The notes below the pieces were generated by a model. It had not been told where the DNA came from. It saw nothing but the letters and a program-made list of their open reading frames with translations, and did not search any database. From assembly GCF_016801865.2 (NCBI RefSeq), contig NC_068937.1, positions 16,304,595 through 16,368,594 on the forward strand: a stretch of 64,000 bases of DNA, given 5' to 3'. Below, piece after piece: positions 48,800-60,280 of this stretch. The stretch's first letter is position 1. Each line of letters starts with the position of its first letter. The DNA comes from Culex pipiens pallens (taxonomy: Eukaryota; Arthropoda; Insecta; Diptera; Culicidae). Both the position numbers and the translations under genes were made by a program.

Positions 48800-50595
48800 A
48801 ATGATTAAATGATTAAATGAATGACACCCTAGATGACACCTGCCGACCATGACTACCTCAATAACCTTTTAACGTTTCTGACGGAACGTGTCAAAAGTCT
48901 TCCTAGACTTCCAAAAATTCATGAAAAAAAATCAACTCAAGCACTTGAACATGACGCGTCGAAGACTCATTCCGCGAACCCATCAATTAGCATACAAATT
49001 TGGGTCAGAAACAATAAAACCTATTCTCCACACCACAGTTTAGTTACGGCTCGTGCAGTGCAATCAAGCCGCGAGTGCGTTGACAGCCAGCTCATCGCGC
49101 GATTATCGCGTTTAATCGCGCGCGCTCGCCGCCACCGCAGCATGCTCATAAAAAGTAACATTTTAATGAAAAACCAATTCTCTACGCATGGGGATGGCGA
49201 GTGCGATATCAGGGGGCTGGCAATTACTTACCTCTCAGCGGTGGTGTTGAATTGAGTGATTTTTCTTCCTTTAACAGTTTTGTTCGTCACTTTTACGACT
49301 TTCGGTGTTTTTTCTTCTTCAAGCTACAACCGCAACACTGTCGTCTGGCAGCACTACTTTTGGGGAAAGAAATCAAACAAAAACCGAAGATGGCTTTGGA
49401 AAAAATGTGCCACCTTCCTGTCCTGTAATCGACTTGAGTCAGCTTCTCACTTTAACACGCTAAAACGAAATCACGCGCCCAGACATTTCTCCTTGAACCG
49501 CACCACAGTTTGACAAGCGATGTCTTGTTTGAAGTTCAGAAATAGTTGGAAGTGAAACAAAACAAAAATATGTTCGTTAAAGGTGCATCCTCCGCACACA
49601 ATCATGCGTTTGTAGTAGGGTGCTCTACTGTTTTTGGAGGGCATGTTGACGATTTTTTGGGTCCTCGGCCAATTGGTATTCCGGGGGTGTCCGTTCGCCA
49701 CTGGCACCGGTCGCAATGGTTTTGGTTCAGTCACAACCAGCAACAGCCGCTCAGCAAAGTGATGGGCGTAGTACATAAACATTTATTTGATCTACATGAA
49801 GACAGTCATGACTTTGGTGCAACCAATTTAGCCCAGATATCGCAAGCAGAGCTCAGTGAATGTGGGCTGATTTACGAGATTTATGTCGCGTTTTATAATC
49901 TTGGTTATCCCAAAATAAAAATAAATGTTTTTAAGCAAGTTAATTAAACAAAGAGAAAAAATCATGAACATAACACTTTTTACACAAAAATTAAGGTAAA
50001 ATTTTACGAGTAAAGAAGAAAATTTTCACAACAACAAATTTAAAAAAAAATGCAGAAATACGAAATATCTAAAAATCTTTGATTAATTTGCTAAAGATTT
50101 TTAAAATTATTTCAAATTCACTATTTATAATTCTGTTCAGCTTTTTCTTTTTTAAAAAGAAAATACCGTAATATTCATTGTCAACATTTCACGGTTGACT
50201 ATAGTTCTTTAAAATGGCATGTCTCCACTTCTTAATGTTTGTAAATTCCTTTTTATTTTAATGTTTGAAAAATATGCCTTAAAATTCAGGTAAAACCAAG
50301 AAGTGATTTATTCCTGGAAATTACAGAGCATCAAATGTAAAAAAAGCTCTGAAAATACCCAAAAAGACAATTGAAAGTATTTTTAATAAGGTTCCCATCT
50401 CTGCAAGAAATTGCTTAACCAAATTTTGAAACATTTTTTTCAGGTTGTGTGCTTTACGCAGAGCTATTTTTAAAATATTTTTTTATTACTCTTTTTCAAT
50501 TTCTATTTTCAGGTTATTTAGAAGAAATCGTTTGAAATGATGATGAGCTATTATATTTTTATTATGTGTTTTTAATAAAAATCAATTATTTTCAT
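48800..50595. other. Unique DNA; a minus-strand donor site near 49229
   Basis: 48830-49800 is GC-balanced. On the minus strand CCGCTGAGAG|GTAAGTAATT (donor at 49229/49230) is a full-consensus 5' splice site. Upstream of it, 49235-49400 read on the minus strand could be an untranslated first exon, but no start site is proven. Frames of 133-140 codons here have no known domain. 49950-50590 is AT-rich and empty. Confidence 0.4.
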
Positions 50596-50599
50596 GATG

Positions 50600-51400
50600 T
50601 GTAAGCACCCTAACGCGCGTGAAAAAAGTTTTTTTCTTCAAATTTTATCACATTTATTTTGAAGGATGTGAGCTAAAATTTATTGAAATTGCACAGAAAG
50701 TGTTTATTTAAATAAGTGTGAAACAACATTTGTGTGACCACCCTAACGTTAGCAATAAATTTAGTTTTTATGGAAATTAAAAAAAAAGTTTTTTAAGCTG
50801 CGAACGACTGAAATGATGCAGTTTTTTTATGTTTATTTTCTGTGTAACATTATTGAAAAAAATATCTTTTTAGACCACCCTAACGCTACTGCGTTTTTAC
50901 AAATTTAATTTCTATTCAAATGTTAAAACTTTCTCTTTTTCGGTTTTGAGCTAACATCGATTGAAATGACGCAAGGTTATGATTTTTATTTTTGTAAAAT
51001 TGTGTTGCTTAGAATAATATTGAAAATCGTTTGTGACCACCCTAATAAGAGTGATAGAATTTTATATATTTACATTGAAACCTCTTTTTACGCGGTGCCT
51101 TGCGTTTTTCTAATTGACGATTTCTCTAGAACGACGCAACTTTTTTGCAATATTTTAAAAGCAATTTGTAGGTTTTGTTCAGATCTACAAATCGCTTCTT
51201 GAAGCTTGCAAATATATTGTATGGTTGAAGAGAAATCGACAAAACAAAAAGCGTAACGCCACCGCGTAAAAAGAGGTTTCTCTGTAATCAAATTTCAGCT
51301 TTGAATTTTTCGGCAATGACGCAAAGTTTTGATCTTTTTTGAAAAATGTCGTTTTTAAAAGTTAAGCAGTAAATTTTTTGTGACCCCCCTAATGGTGAAA
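50600..51400. repeat. Tandem satellite, units of about 135-160 bp
   Basis: The words GACCACCCTAACG or close variants recur at about 50604, 50736, 50874, 51036 and 51382. In between are similar blocks (GAGCTAA..ATTGAAAT, TGACGCAA.GTT, TAT..TTTTTG). Removing the 212-bp MITE at 51073-51284 makes the last interval match the others. No coding content. Confidence 0.7.
51073..51284. mobile_element. TA-flanked (mariner/pogo-type) MITE in the satellite
   Basis: Inverted ends CATTGAAACCTCTTTTTACG and, on the other side, CAGAGAAACCTCTTTTTACG, continuing as CGGTG, and flanked by TA on each side (51071-51072 and 51285-51286). An inner inverted pair with CGATTTCTCT extends the palindrome. 212 bp, non-coding. 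Confidence 0.8.
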
Positions 51401-52085
51401 CATAAAAAAATTTGGGTCGAGAAACTCCAACATTCAAAAAGATATTTTTTCATTGTATGAAAAAAAAAACAAATTTGGGGATAATTCTAGAGCATTTTTT
51501 GAATAAATCCAATAAGCTATGGGGTTTCCTATGTTTCCAGGACCTATTCAAAAAAAAACTCTATGAATATGTATAACATTTTTTTTTTCAAAGCAAAGCC
51601 TAAATAATTTTTATATTTTTTTTTTGCAGTAAATAATTAGCAAGGCTTATATAAACAATGATATTTCTTTCGTCGTTGTATTGTGTAGAGTCGAGGCGTG
51701 ACCAAACCATTATAGACCATGCTCCCCTATATTGTCATGCTTTAAGAGAGTTTGACAGCAGGCGAGAGTGAGTGCGTCATTGAATGAGAGCGTGAGTTAC
51801 CGGCGCGTTGTTTGACAAGTGCTCAGTTAGGATTCTACATATTGGACAATTTAGGAATGGTCAAATCAAACCAGTAGAATTTTTGGTGTGCCTTTTGGGC
51901 CTCAAAACAACCCACTAAAATTTGAAACCGATTGATTGCGTCCACATTGACGCATTTCATAAATATTAGATTGTTTGGAAATTTATATGGGAAAATTTCT
52001 TTTTTGAACATTGATTTTTGCAATTTTTATTTTGAGTTCAATTTTCAAACCAACACAATGGCGTAAAAATTGAGAAAATTCTCAA
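51401..52085. other. AT-rich spacer, no gene seen
   Basis: Low-complexity A/T runs to 51640, then mixed sequence around 51700-51830 without a recognised feature. Confidence 0.5.
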
Positions 52086-52258
52086 AAACTTTCCGATGAA
52101 AGTATGTTACTATCTTGCTCCTGTCAATAGATAGAGCGTCCTTGAAACTGGTCTAAAACGAGTTTTTTTTTTGTCTAAAATCGCGTTTTAGACTAGTTTT
52201 TATCACGCTGTATCTTTTGACAGAAACAAGATAGTAACATTCTTTCTTAGGGAAACTA
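52086..52258. mobile_element. Palindromic MITE
   Basis: The arms contain ATGTTACTATCTTG, CTGTCAA, then AAACTGGTCTAAAACGAG, and are mirrored by CGTTTTAGACTAGTTTTTAT, TTGACAG and CAAGATAGTAACAT. Almost the whole element folds into one hairpin. Target duplication not resolved. Confidence 0.7.
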
Positions 52259-52478
52259 TTAGAAATTATTTTTTTCAATTCAAACGTTGCTGTGTTGATT
52301 TGAAAAATTAAGTGGAAATTTTAAATTATAAAATTCAGAATGTAAGAAGAAAGTTTTTCCATACAAAATTATTATGCAATGTGCAAAGTGTGGACGCAAC
52401 TAATTGCTCCCAAATTTTGGAGAGTTTTTGAGGGTCCTACAAGCAACCGAAAAAACATTGTTCTGAAAAAACTGTAAA

Positions 52479-52718
52479 CTGCCCTGATCGCATAAATGTC
52501 CCATATGCATTTTCATCGTTTTTGAGTTATTGATGCAGTTTTGTTCAGAAACGTGTGATCTTTCAGAAAAGCATATAACATCCAGTACTTTGTTCTAGAA
52601 ATCAGGAGGAAATCCAGTTTTTTCGCGAAAACTTAACATGTAGCCTAATATGTGGGACAAACTTGTCTTCTCAGGTTGCCGTTTTTTGCATATGGGACAT
52701 TTATGCGAATATGGGCAG
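52479..52718. mobile_element. MITE with TAAA-flanked inverted ends
   Basis: Ends CTGCCCTGATCGCATAAATG and, on the other side, CTGCCCATATTCGCATAAAT, continuing as GTCCCATATGCA. TAAA occurs on both sides (52475-52478 and 52719-52722), so the duplication is TAA or TAAA. 240 bp, non-coding. Confidence 0.75.
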
Positions 52719-54639
52719 TAAAGCATTGTAGTGATACAAAATAAAGTTACCCAAATTTAGAACAAAACAAAGCAAAGCTAATTCGCTTCCACGGATTTAC
52801 TCATATTTGTCATGTCTTTTTTCGAATAAACATTTAAATCTCTCAACAGCACTAGCGTGCCCAGCTCTTTGAGGAAGGTGGGGCAATAATATGGACGTTT
52901 TGAAAAAATACGTCATTTGTGGACACCCCCTGACCAAATTTAGAACAAATTTCTGAGGATGGTGGGGCAGTGTCCCCATGTTGCTGCACCCTGTGCACGC
53001 TAGTGCTTAACAGTGTTCCCAGAATGACAGAAAAAAAATGAATAGTTTAAATAAGCCAATCGTTTTCAAAAATAACTTTGGGAAAATTGGCTAAAACGTA
53101 ATTTCATAATTCAATAAAATTTCCATAGTAATATTGTAATATTTTATCAAGAGCAAATTTCAAGCAAAAAGCTGTAAAAAAACGCCTCAAAAACATATTT
53201 TATTCAAGAGTGTGTACTTACTTTTGAGGTAAAACCTACACCAAATACTGGTGATCAAACTATAAAAAGGCAGGATGGATATTAAAATTTACGCCCAGTA
53301 GTGACATCGACCCTGATGGTCCTGGCCATCGCTAAACGGATTGGCGCGTGCTCCACCTGACTTGCACGTTTCCGAACGAAGTTCAGCAGACTAACTAACG
53401 ACCACAACCCCAGGAGGGAGGAAGGGTGATTCATGGAGGTTTACGCCATACGAGAAAGGTTTAGATTGTTTGATAGAAATACGCAGAAAAAGTCAGAAAA
53501 GGATTATTTTGTAGAGAGTTTTTTTATTCAATTTTTAAAGAATTTTAGTATAGTTTTTCGAAACAACTAGAATAAAATTTAACATACCAATCATCTCCGC
53601 TAATCTAACACAATAATGACCATGCGTTACCATTGAGCTACACACCTTGCTAATCCTGTGGCATTGAATACCAATGAACATCGTACTAATGGTCATGAAT
53701 AATTCACCCCGGGTAAGCCCCATTAGAACAATTGCAACGCAGGGTGATCTGTCCATCTGATCTTAATGTATCAGGGACAAAATTGCATTTCATTGGCCTG
53801 AACTATTGTATTGGACAAGGGGCACCCAGGGCGGCACGTCTTCGAACTGACAGATCGTTCTTTTACTATCGATTGTTTATTTACAATTCACGGTGAAAGA
53901 GTGGACTTGAGTAAAGTTTGAAAAAGTGTATCGAAAATTTACGAACAAATACAAATATTTTAGTTTTCCAAAAGCAAAAAGTAAAGAACTTCGTACCTTC
54001 AAAAACTTTGAGCCCATTTAAAAAGTTAAGCTACACTTAAAATCAACTCAATGCAAATACACACACTCACTTTGGGACGACCAAAATGGGCGAGGGGAAG
54101 GACATATTAAAGTGAAAAGTAACTTCTTCTGGCTGGGCGACGACCAGTATTGAATGTTGTCAGCTCCGGAGACGAATTGGTTTTAAATTTATCGACCGAG
54201 GTGCAGTCCGACACGTGTCTGGCGTGGTGTGGCGTTTCCAATTGAATTGTCAAAAGAGGTGGCGATGTCTGCGCTTGTGTCTGTGGTCGAGGGTGGGTGA
54301 AATTTATGAAGTAACAGGAATAATCAATTGTTTTGGACTGGATATATAGGGTATTGAGACAGTGATTGCCTCTAGAATAAAGCTACTTAAAATCACATAA
54401 ATTAAGCAGTTAAAAATAATGTTACTGTTTGGTCGGTTTACAACTTATTTCCGGGAATTACGAAAGGTAAAAAGACATAAACTCGAAAATATAAAAGATC
54501 AAAAGTGAACATCAGTTCAAATGGACAAAAGGTCGAAAATGGACAAGAATCTATTCTATCATATCACTCTTTTGTGCTTTCGACTTCTGTTCATTCAATC
54601 TAATACCTTTCAAACGTTTGTCTTACATTATCATATCAA
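52719..54639. other. Unique DNA; no gene supported
   Basis: 53270-54350 has balanced composition. The 73-codon minus frame at 53535-53756 has no known domain. Nothing else could be identified. Confidence 0.45.
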
Positions 54640-55846
54640 ACAACCTTTTAGCAGTATTTTGAAAAAGTACTCAAAATTTCATTTTTTTTTCGATATGGGT
54701 ATCAAATGATCGGGATTTTTCACACATTTCGAATGTTTTAACACAATTTTTTGAAAATACTAAATTTTTTCATTCAACTACATATTTTCAAAAACATTAT
54801 CAAAATTTCAGTTTTTACAATATAGGTATCAAATGATCGGGATTTATCATAAATTTCGAAAATTTTAAAACATTTTTTTTCAAATACTGAAATTTTTCAT
54901 AAAACTAGATATTTTTGAAAAAAAATACTTCAAATTTCAGTTTTTTTTACAATATTGGTATCAAATGATCGGGATTTTTCAGCTTATTTCGAAATTTTAA
55001 GTATTTTCAAAAAATTGTGTAATTGTTTTCGAAATGTATAAAAAAAATCCCGATCATTTGATACCCATATTGTGAAAGACTGAATTTTTGAGTATTTTTT
55101 CGAAAATACGTAGTTTTGTGCAAATATTTAGTATTATTAAAAAAAAAATTTTGCCTTCCTCACTGAGGTAAGGCTATAATCCTGCTCTAAAAATGAACTT
55201 TGTATAAAAACGTCGTAGACCCACCTTCATGTATACATATCGACTCAGAATCGAAAACTGAACAAATGTCTGTGTGTATGTGTGTGTGTATGTATGTATG
55301 TATGTGACCAACAAACTAGCTCACGTTTCTCGGCACTGGCTGAACCGATTTGACCCGAACCTGTTGCAGTCGAGTTGGTTTAGGGTCCTATAGATCGAGT
55401 TTTATACAGATTGAAGTTTCGATAAGTAGTTCAAAAGTTATGTATAAAAATGTGTTTTCACATATATCCGGATCTCACTTAAATGTATGTAAACTATGTC
55501 CGGATCCACCATCCGACCCATCGTTGGTTAGGTTATCAAAAAACCTTTCCAACGAGTTCCAAACATTAAAGATCTGGCAACCCTGTCTCGAGATATTGCC
55601 ACTTAAGTGTCATTTATGTACTTTTTTGAAGCCGGATCTCACTTAAATGTATGTAAACTATGTCCGGATCCACCATCCAACCCATCGTTGGTTAGGTTAT
55701 CAAAAGATCTTTCCAATGAGTTCAAAACATTGAAGATCTGGCAACCCTGTCTCGAGATATATCCACTTAAGTGATATTTATGTACTTTTTTGATGCCGAA
55801 TCTCACTTAAATGTATGTAAACTATGTCCGGATCCACCATCCAACC

Positions 55847-57352
55847 CAGGCCTGCCCAACGTCCGGCCCGCGGGCCGGATCCGGCCCGTGAAGCCATTTC
55901 ATTCGGCCCGCGACGGCTTTTCAAAATAGTTCTATGACCGGCCCTTAAGGCTCTTAATTAAAAAGTTTTGGCTGATTTTACGTCTAATTAAATTATTACT
56001 TTTTGAGGATTTTGCTTAAAATTGATTTTTCATAAATAGACTAGCAAAAAAAAATATTTTTTCAGAACAACTTTTCAGTGAAAAAGTTTGGCTGGAAAAA
56101 AGCTTAAAAAAGGCAATTAATCATATTGAAAATAAAAATTGGTACAAATATTTTTAAGATTTAAAAAATATCTCAAAATGAGTCAAAACATCAAATAGCA
56201 AAAAACAATATTTTCATAAACTTCAATCATTCTAAGAAATACGAAGAATTATTGACGTGTCTTCATCATCAATCGTGAAACATTTCAATTTATTAAATAT
56301 TTGAATAACTAGAACGTAGCATAGTTTCTATTTGTAAATAAGATTTCAAATTTAGTTTCAATAAATATTATCTTGTCTCGTCCCGAGCATGGGTAAATAA
56401 CAAGGGAAATGCATAATAATACCTTTCTCTGGTATCAATCCCAAATTTTGGTATTCCTGGACCCTTGAAAATTTGTCTTAAAGATTATGCAAGAGCAAAA
56501 TGTGGTATCATACCAATTTAAGGTATTGTTTTGATATTACAAAATTGCAGAATTTGTCAATGGTCGAATACCACATTTTGGTATTCTTTTGGTATTTCAG
56601 TATTTTATCAAATTCCTCTGAAACTATGGGAAAATTTTGACCAATTTTGACAAAATAATTAATTTTGCGCTAAAATGAAGTCTCAAAGCGAATGCTTTCA
56701 TTGAAACCCGGAAATTTCAAACTTGATTTTAAACATTTTTGATATTCCCCCTACAGAAATAACTTGAAATTGGAAAAAATGAAAATCATGTTTGTGGAAG
56801 ACCACAGGAATACCAAAATCTGATTTTCCAAGGGCGCGGGAATACCTAAAAATAAAACCATGGCAATACCAAGTTTTGGTATTCAAGCAATGTTCAAAAA
56901 TTCAGAAGACCTCAACTTGGTATTGAAATGATTTTATTTTGTGGTATTATTTTACCTTTGGAATAACATGTTTTGGTATTGTTGTGCCCTTTCACATACA
57001 AGACTTTGGTATGATTTCATGGTATTTTACCATCTATTACTGGGCAACCAAGGGCACATTTTGGTCGCTGTTATTAGCCCAAGTAATACCAAAATTTGGT
57101 ATTACCGTGTTATTTACCCCTGCTCGGGGTTGATGTTCAAACTAAAAAAACTTGCAATTTAAATGTTTTTTTTTAATTAATAATATTCAACTTCAATCGA
57201 CAAAAACAATGACAATACAATTTTACTAATAAAATAAGTTTTAAGAAAAAAAAAGTTAACTTATTTAACTTTTATTAAACGTTAGTTCCGGCCCGCCACT
57301 TCTTAAGAAATATCAGATCTGGCCCGCAGGGCCAAAAGGTTGGGCACCCCTG
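55847..57352. mobile_element. hAT-like non-autonomous transposon
   Basis: Ends CAGGCCTGCCCAACGTCCGG and, on the other side, CAGGGGTGCCCAACCTTTTG, each followed by GGCCCGCGGGCC-like sequence. The flanks are a perfect 8-bp duplication, ATCCAACC (55839-55846 and 57353-57360). The neighbouring repeat unit at about 55672 keeps the empty site (ACCATCCAACCCATCG). It carries a nested element (56382-57128). No transposase frame. Confidence 0.9.
56382..57128. mobile_element. TIR element rich in the palindrome ACCAAAATTTGGT
   Basis: Inverted ends CCCGAGCATGGGTAAATAAC and, on the other side, CCCGAGCAGGGGTAAATAAC. Inside, GGTATT/AATACC and palindromes such as AATACCAAAATTTGGTATT recur more than a dozen times in both orientations. 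No target duplication or transposase is evident. It sits inside the hAT element, so it is younger than that. Confidence 0.75.
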
Positions 57353-57690
57353 ATCCAACCCATCGTTGGTTAGGTTTTCAAAAGATCTTTCCAACGAGTC
57401 CAAAACATTGATGATCTAGCAACCCTGTCTCGAGGTATGGCAACTTAAGTGATATTTATGTACTTTTTTATTTCGGATCTTATAAATAGATGAATTTTTT
57501 GTACAATTCCATCATATCAGCCATTGTTGGTAATAAGTGAGGATGGCTCCAACCACATAGGTGGATTTAGTTAGTTTTTATTTTCGAAATGGATGAAAAA
57601 ATCCCGATCATTTGATACCCATATTGCGAAAGACTGAAATTTTGACTATTTTTTCGAAAATACGTGGTTTTGTGAAAATATACACAAAAT

Positions 57691-58912
57691 TAATTTTAAA
57701 TTTTAACTTGATTCTTATCGATATGCCGACAAAGATATCTATCAAAATTGCTTTCATTCTCTCACACAAAATGACCCCAAATTGAGAAATTATTTGCCTA
57801 AGCCAAACATAAAATAAATAAAATCCCGCCATCATCCGATTTGAGCGGCAAAATCAATATTTGCCCGCTTGTTTCGTGATTTCTGGCCATTTCTCCGTCA
57901 ATAATTTTGCATAGAACGAAATTCATAAATCCTCCTCCTTTTTTCCGCTCAAAGTCTAGTATTAATGGTTTCGGATCAAACCGGTTTGAGGTTTCAACGT
58001 TGGGCATAACTGTGATAAATGGCTTCCGAAGATGAATTCGATGTTTTTTTCTAGTTTTGTTTGTAAACTTTGCTGGCAAGATCAAATCTCATAATTTTAT
58101 GCAACCATTTTTTCACAGTCGTCAAAAATAGACGAAATTAGCACAGAAGTTCGTCGAACTTGATAGCAAAAAATTGCGTCTCAGTTTGTCACTCATCCAG
58201 ATGTGGATGTTTCCCACTGGAGCATCCCCAACAAATGCTAGTCAAAATATCAATTTCTAGCAAAATTTCCTCGCCATTTGAATCGCAAATGAGACTACTC
58301 TTCCCGTGCTAATTTTACGACCAAAACGGATTATCGACCTGCGAAACAGCGAAAAAAAACACTGAAATTTCCGAAAATTCTTCCCATTTGATGGGATCGC
58401 AATCCAATTGTGGCAATAGATTAGATCGAAATACCTATTTGAGTGAAGTGATGCCCCGGGCGGCGCACGTTGATCAATAAAAGATTACTTTTCAATTTTA
58501 CGACCAAATCGGCGCGATCAGAATTAGTAAATGGGCAGATCGCGCGCCTTCAGGCGTGGTCATAGATCGATCAGCTTGGTGAGCAAGGTGGACAATGTTG
58601 ACGGCGGGTTTTTTTTTTCGCTTCTTTGGTGACGGTAATTGATGGCTGTGAATCATTCTGGTTTTTGTTGCTTTTTCTGTGATCTGTATCGTCAATTACA
58701 GGTGTTTTTGGTTGGCGATACAAGTTGAACTGGGAATTAGGCCGCTGCAAATATTTTCCAAATTTTATGTCACATTTTTTCCATAAAAAATCAGGGGTTG
58801 GAACGATATTTCTTCAGAAAACCACAAAATAATAATGCAGTTTATTTGCATTGATTTGCAGTTTAAGTTAATTTGTCCTCATGTTAAGATAGTTTGATAA
58901 AAAGTCAAATGG
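57691..58912. other. Unique DNA; no gene supported
   Basis: Balanced DNA without a recognisable frame. GCCGCTGCAAATATTTTCCA at 58741-58760 resembles, complemented, the GCAGCGGC leader of the arrays at 8300 and 28935, so an array fragment may end there. Confidence 0.45.
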
Positions 58913-58914
58913 TA

Positions 58915-59334
58915 CACCCAAAACTGGCAGCGCTAGTCCGAGAGAATGATGGTCTCGAGTCGAGAGAATAGTGGTACCATTCACGGACGCAGAGAACACA
59001 GCTCGAGATGGGCGATAGAACTATTCTCTCGAGGTTCATTTGCAAAAAAAGTTCATCCGTCAAACAAAAAAAACAAAAGTGTCGACAACGGGAATCGAAC
59101 CAGAGACCTTTGACAAATCAATCAAATGACTTAGCTGCCTCGGCCACCACAGCTTGGTGACCAAGAAGAAGCCAGAAGTCGATGTATGACACTTGTTGGA
59201 GATTTATTGATTCAACTAACGAATGAACTCATTTGTTATGATGGTGTGAGTTGGTACCATTATTCTATCGATTTTGGCACTGAGCCCTCAATAAATTTTG
59301 AGAGAACGATTATCTCGACTCTGAATTTTGGGTG
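58915..59334. mobile_element. TA-flanked MITE carrying a tRNA-like sequence
   Basis: Inverted ends CACCCAAAACT and, on the other side, CACCCAAAATTCAGAG, flanked by TA (58913-58914 and 59335-59336). Inner blocks (AGAGAATAGTGGTACCATTC and GGTACCATTATTCTATCG) extend the mirror symmetry. A tRNA-like segment lies in the middle on the minus strand. Confidence 0.75.
59081..59162 (-). pseudogene. tRNA-like sequence inside a MITE
   Basis: On the minus strand it shows an A-box (TGGCCGAGGCAG), a B-box (GGTTCGATTCCC) about 45 nt later, and partly complementary ends (GTCACCA and TGTCGAC). The overall length, about 82 nt, suits a long-variable-arm tRNA such as Leu or Ser. The acceptor stem has mismatches and the anticodon arm is unclear. 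I call it a tRNA relic, or a pol III promoter captured by the MITE, rather than a working gene. Confidence 0.6.
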
Positions 59335-59336
59335 TA

Positions 59337-59714
59337 ATGTTGTTGTCAGAGCAGTTCTCATGTATGTATTTTTCTTTTTTTATTATTATTTTTTTTTGTT
59401 TTTTTTTCTCAAAGTACTAAAAACCTGAGAAAGTTTTCCATAATTTCGTCAAAAAAAACTTTGAAGATCCTGAGCTACCGCCACTCAAAAACTTTCTTCA
59501 GTGTTACCCAAATAGCACTCAATTTTTAAATGCTGGTATCTTGGATATTATTAAAATCATGACTAATATTTTTGAAGGGCCAAAAATTTAACCTTTTACA
59601 CATTTTTAAATCCAAGTTTTCACGAAAAAAATATTTAAAGTATTTAAAACAAGTCTAACGTTTTATCATGAAGAAAAACACTAAATTAAAAGATTTAGCA
59701 ATGTTTGTTTTAAT
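59337..59714. other. AT-rich spacer, no gene seen
   Basis: T-rich and A-rich runs only; the open frame at 59186-59428 is partly MITE sequence. Confidence 0.5.
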
Positions 59715-59716
59715 TA

Positions 59717-59956
59717 CACTCAAACCCCGATGGTTTGACACCAACTGTTGTCAAACGAACAGGGTCACTTTTTAGTTTGACACTCCTTTAACACGGAGTT
59801 CACACACACACTACCAAACGTTTGTTTTGATAGTGTGCGTGAGCGCCGTGTAAAAAGTGACAGTTTGTCACTTTTTAGTTTGACTTTGACCAACCAACGG
59901 GGTACAAACTAAAAAAGTGTCAAACGAAAAAGTAACCAACCACGAGGGGTTGAGTG
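59717..59956. mobile_element. TA-flanked MITE (full copy)
   Basis: Ends CACTCAAACCCCGATGGTTT and, on the other side, CACTCAACCCCTCGTGG, flanked by TA (59715-59716 and 59957-59958). The interior has repeated AAAGTGACA and TTTAGTTTGAC blocks in both orientations. A truncated reverse copy is at 24377-24524. Confidence 0.8.
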
Positions 59957-59958
59957 TA

Positions 59959-60280
59959 TTAAGTTTTGAAAATGTTCAGTTTAAAAAACATAACAGAAAA
60001 TTTCACAATAGCCTAATTTTCTAATATTTAAAATCTATCAATCAATCATCAATTCCAAAATTAAGACAAATTATGTTATTTTCTTAGCAAACAGTTGTCC
60101 GATTAAATAATTTAAAAATAGTAGTTTATGCAACAAGTTGCAAAAAGAAGATTTTTTCAGAACGAGTCGTACATTTATCCAATGAGGTTTACCGAATTGA
60201 ATATGTTTTGCAACGAGTTGCTAACAACATTTTTTGCAATTCCGAAAAACGCCATTTAGATGGAATTTTATGCCAAAAAA
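59959..60280. other. AT-rich spacer, no gene seen
   Basis: Short relic of the module Y flank may start near 60230. Nothing else recognised. Confidence 0.5.

Larger units (their letters stand above)
55153..57580 (+). mobile_element. Dispersed mosquito repeat (GCCTTCCTCACTGAGG family) with internal 165-bp repeats
   Basis: It opens GCCTTCCTCACTGAGGTAAG, continues with TCGTAGACCCACCTTCATGT and a TGTATGTA run, then CTGGCTGAACCGATTTGA. It ends near GAGGATGGCTCCAACCACAT, AGGTGGATTTAGTTAG. I recall such sequences as very common in mosquito genomes; no coding capacity is known to me. Inside, a unit with CTCACTTAAATGTATGTAAA, GATCCACCATCC and CAACCCTGTCTCGAG is repeated about every 165 bp (from 55470, 55635 and 55800, the last resuming after the hAT). 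A hAT element interrupts the third unit. Confidence 0.7.
54640..57690. repeat. Palindromic tandem array, copy D, split by a 2.4 kb insertion
   Basis: Forward units with GGTATCAAATGATCGGGATT occur at about 54698, 54826 and 54958 (spacing about 130). From about 55010 the unit is reversed (AATCCCGATCATTTGATACC). After the insertion at 55153-57580 the reversed unit resumes at 57600 with the same AATCCCGATCATTTGATACC and CATATTG. It belongs to the same superfamily as 2630, 7740 and 28790 (shared 'tttgatacccatattg'). Confidence 0.75.

Noticed and set aside
47194..48804. Very long open frames (up to 505 codons) on both strands
   Set aside because: They run through 9-bp and 11-bp tandem repeats whose units lack stop codons in several frames. 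The predicted proteins are simple repeats.
48833..49947. Frames of 133-140 codons
   Set aside because: No domain, no supporting splice or start context, and other frames in the same stretch are just as open.
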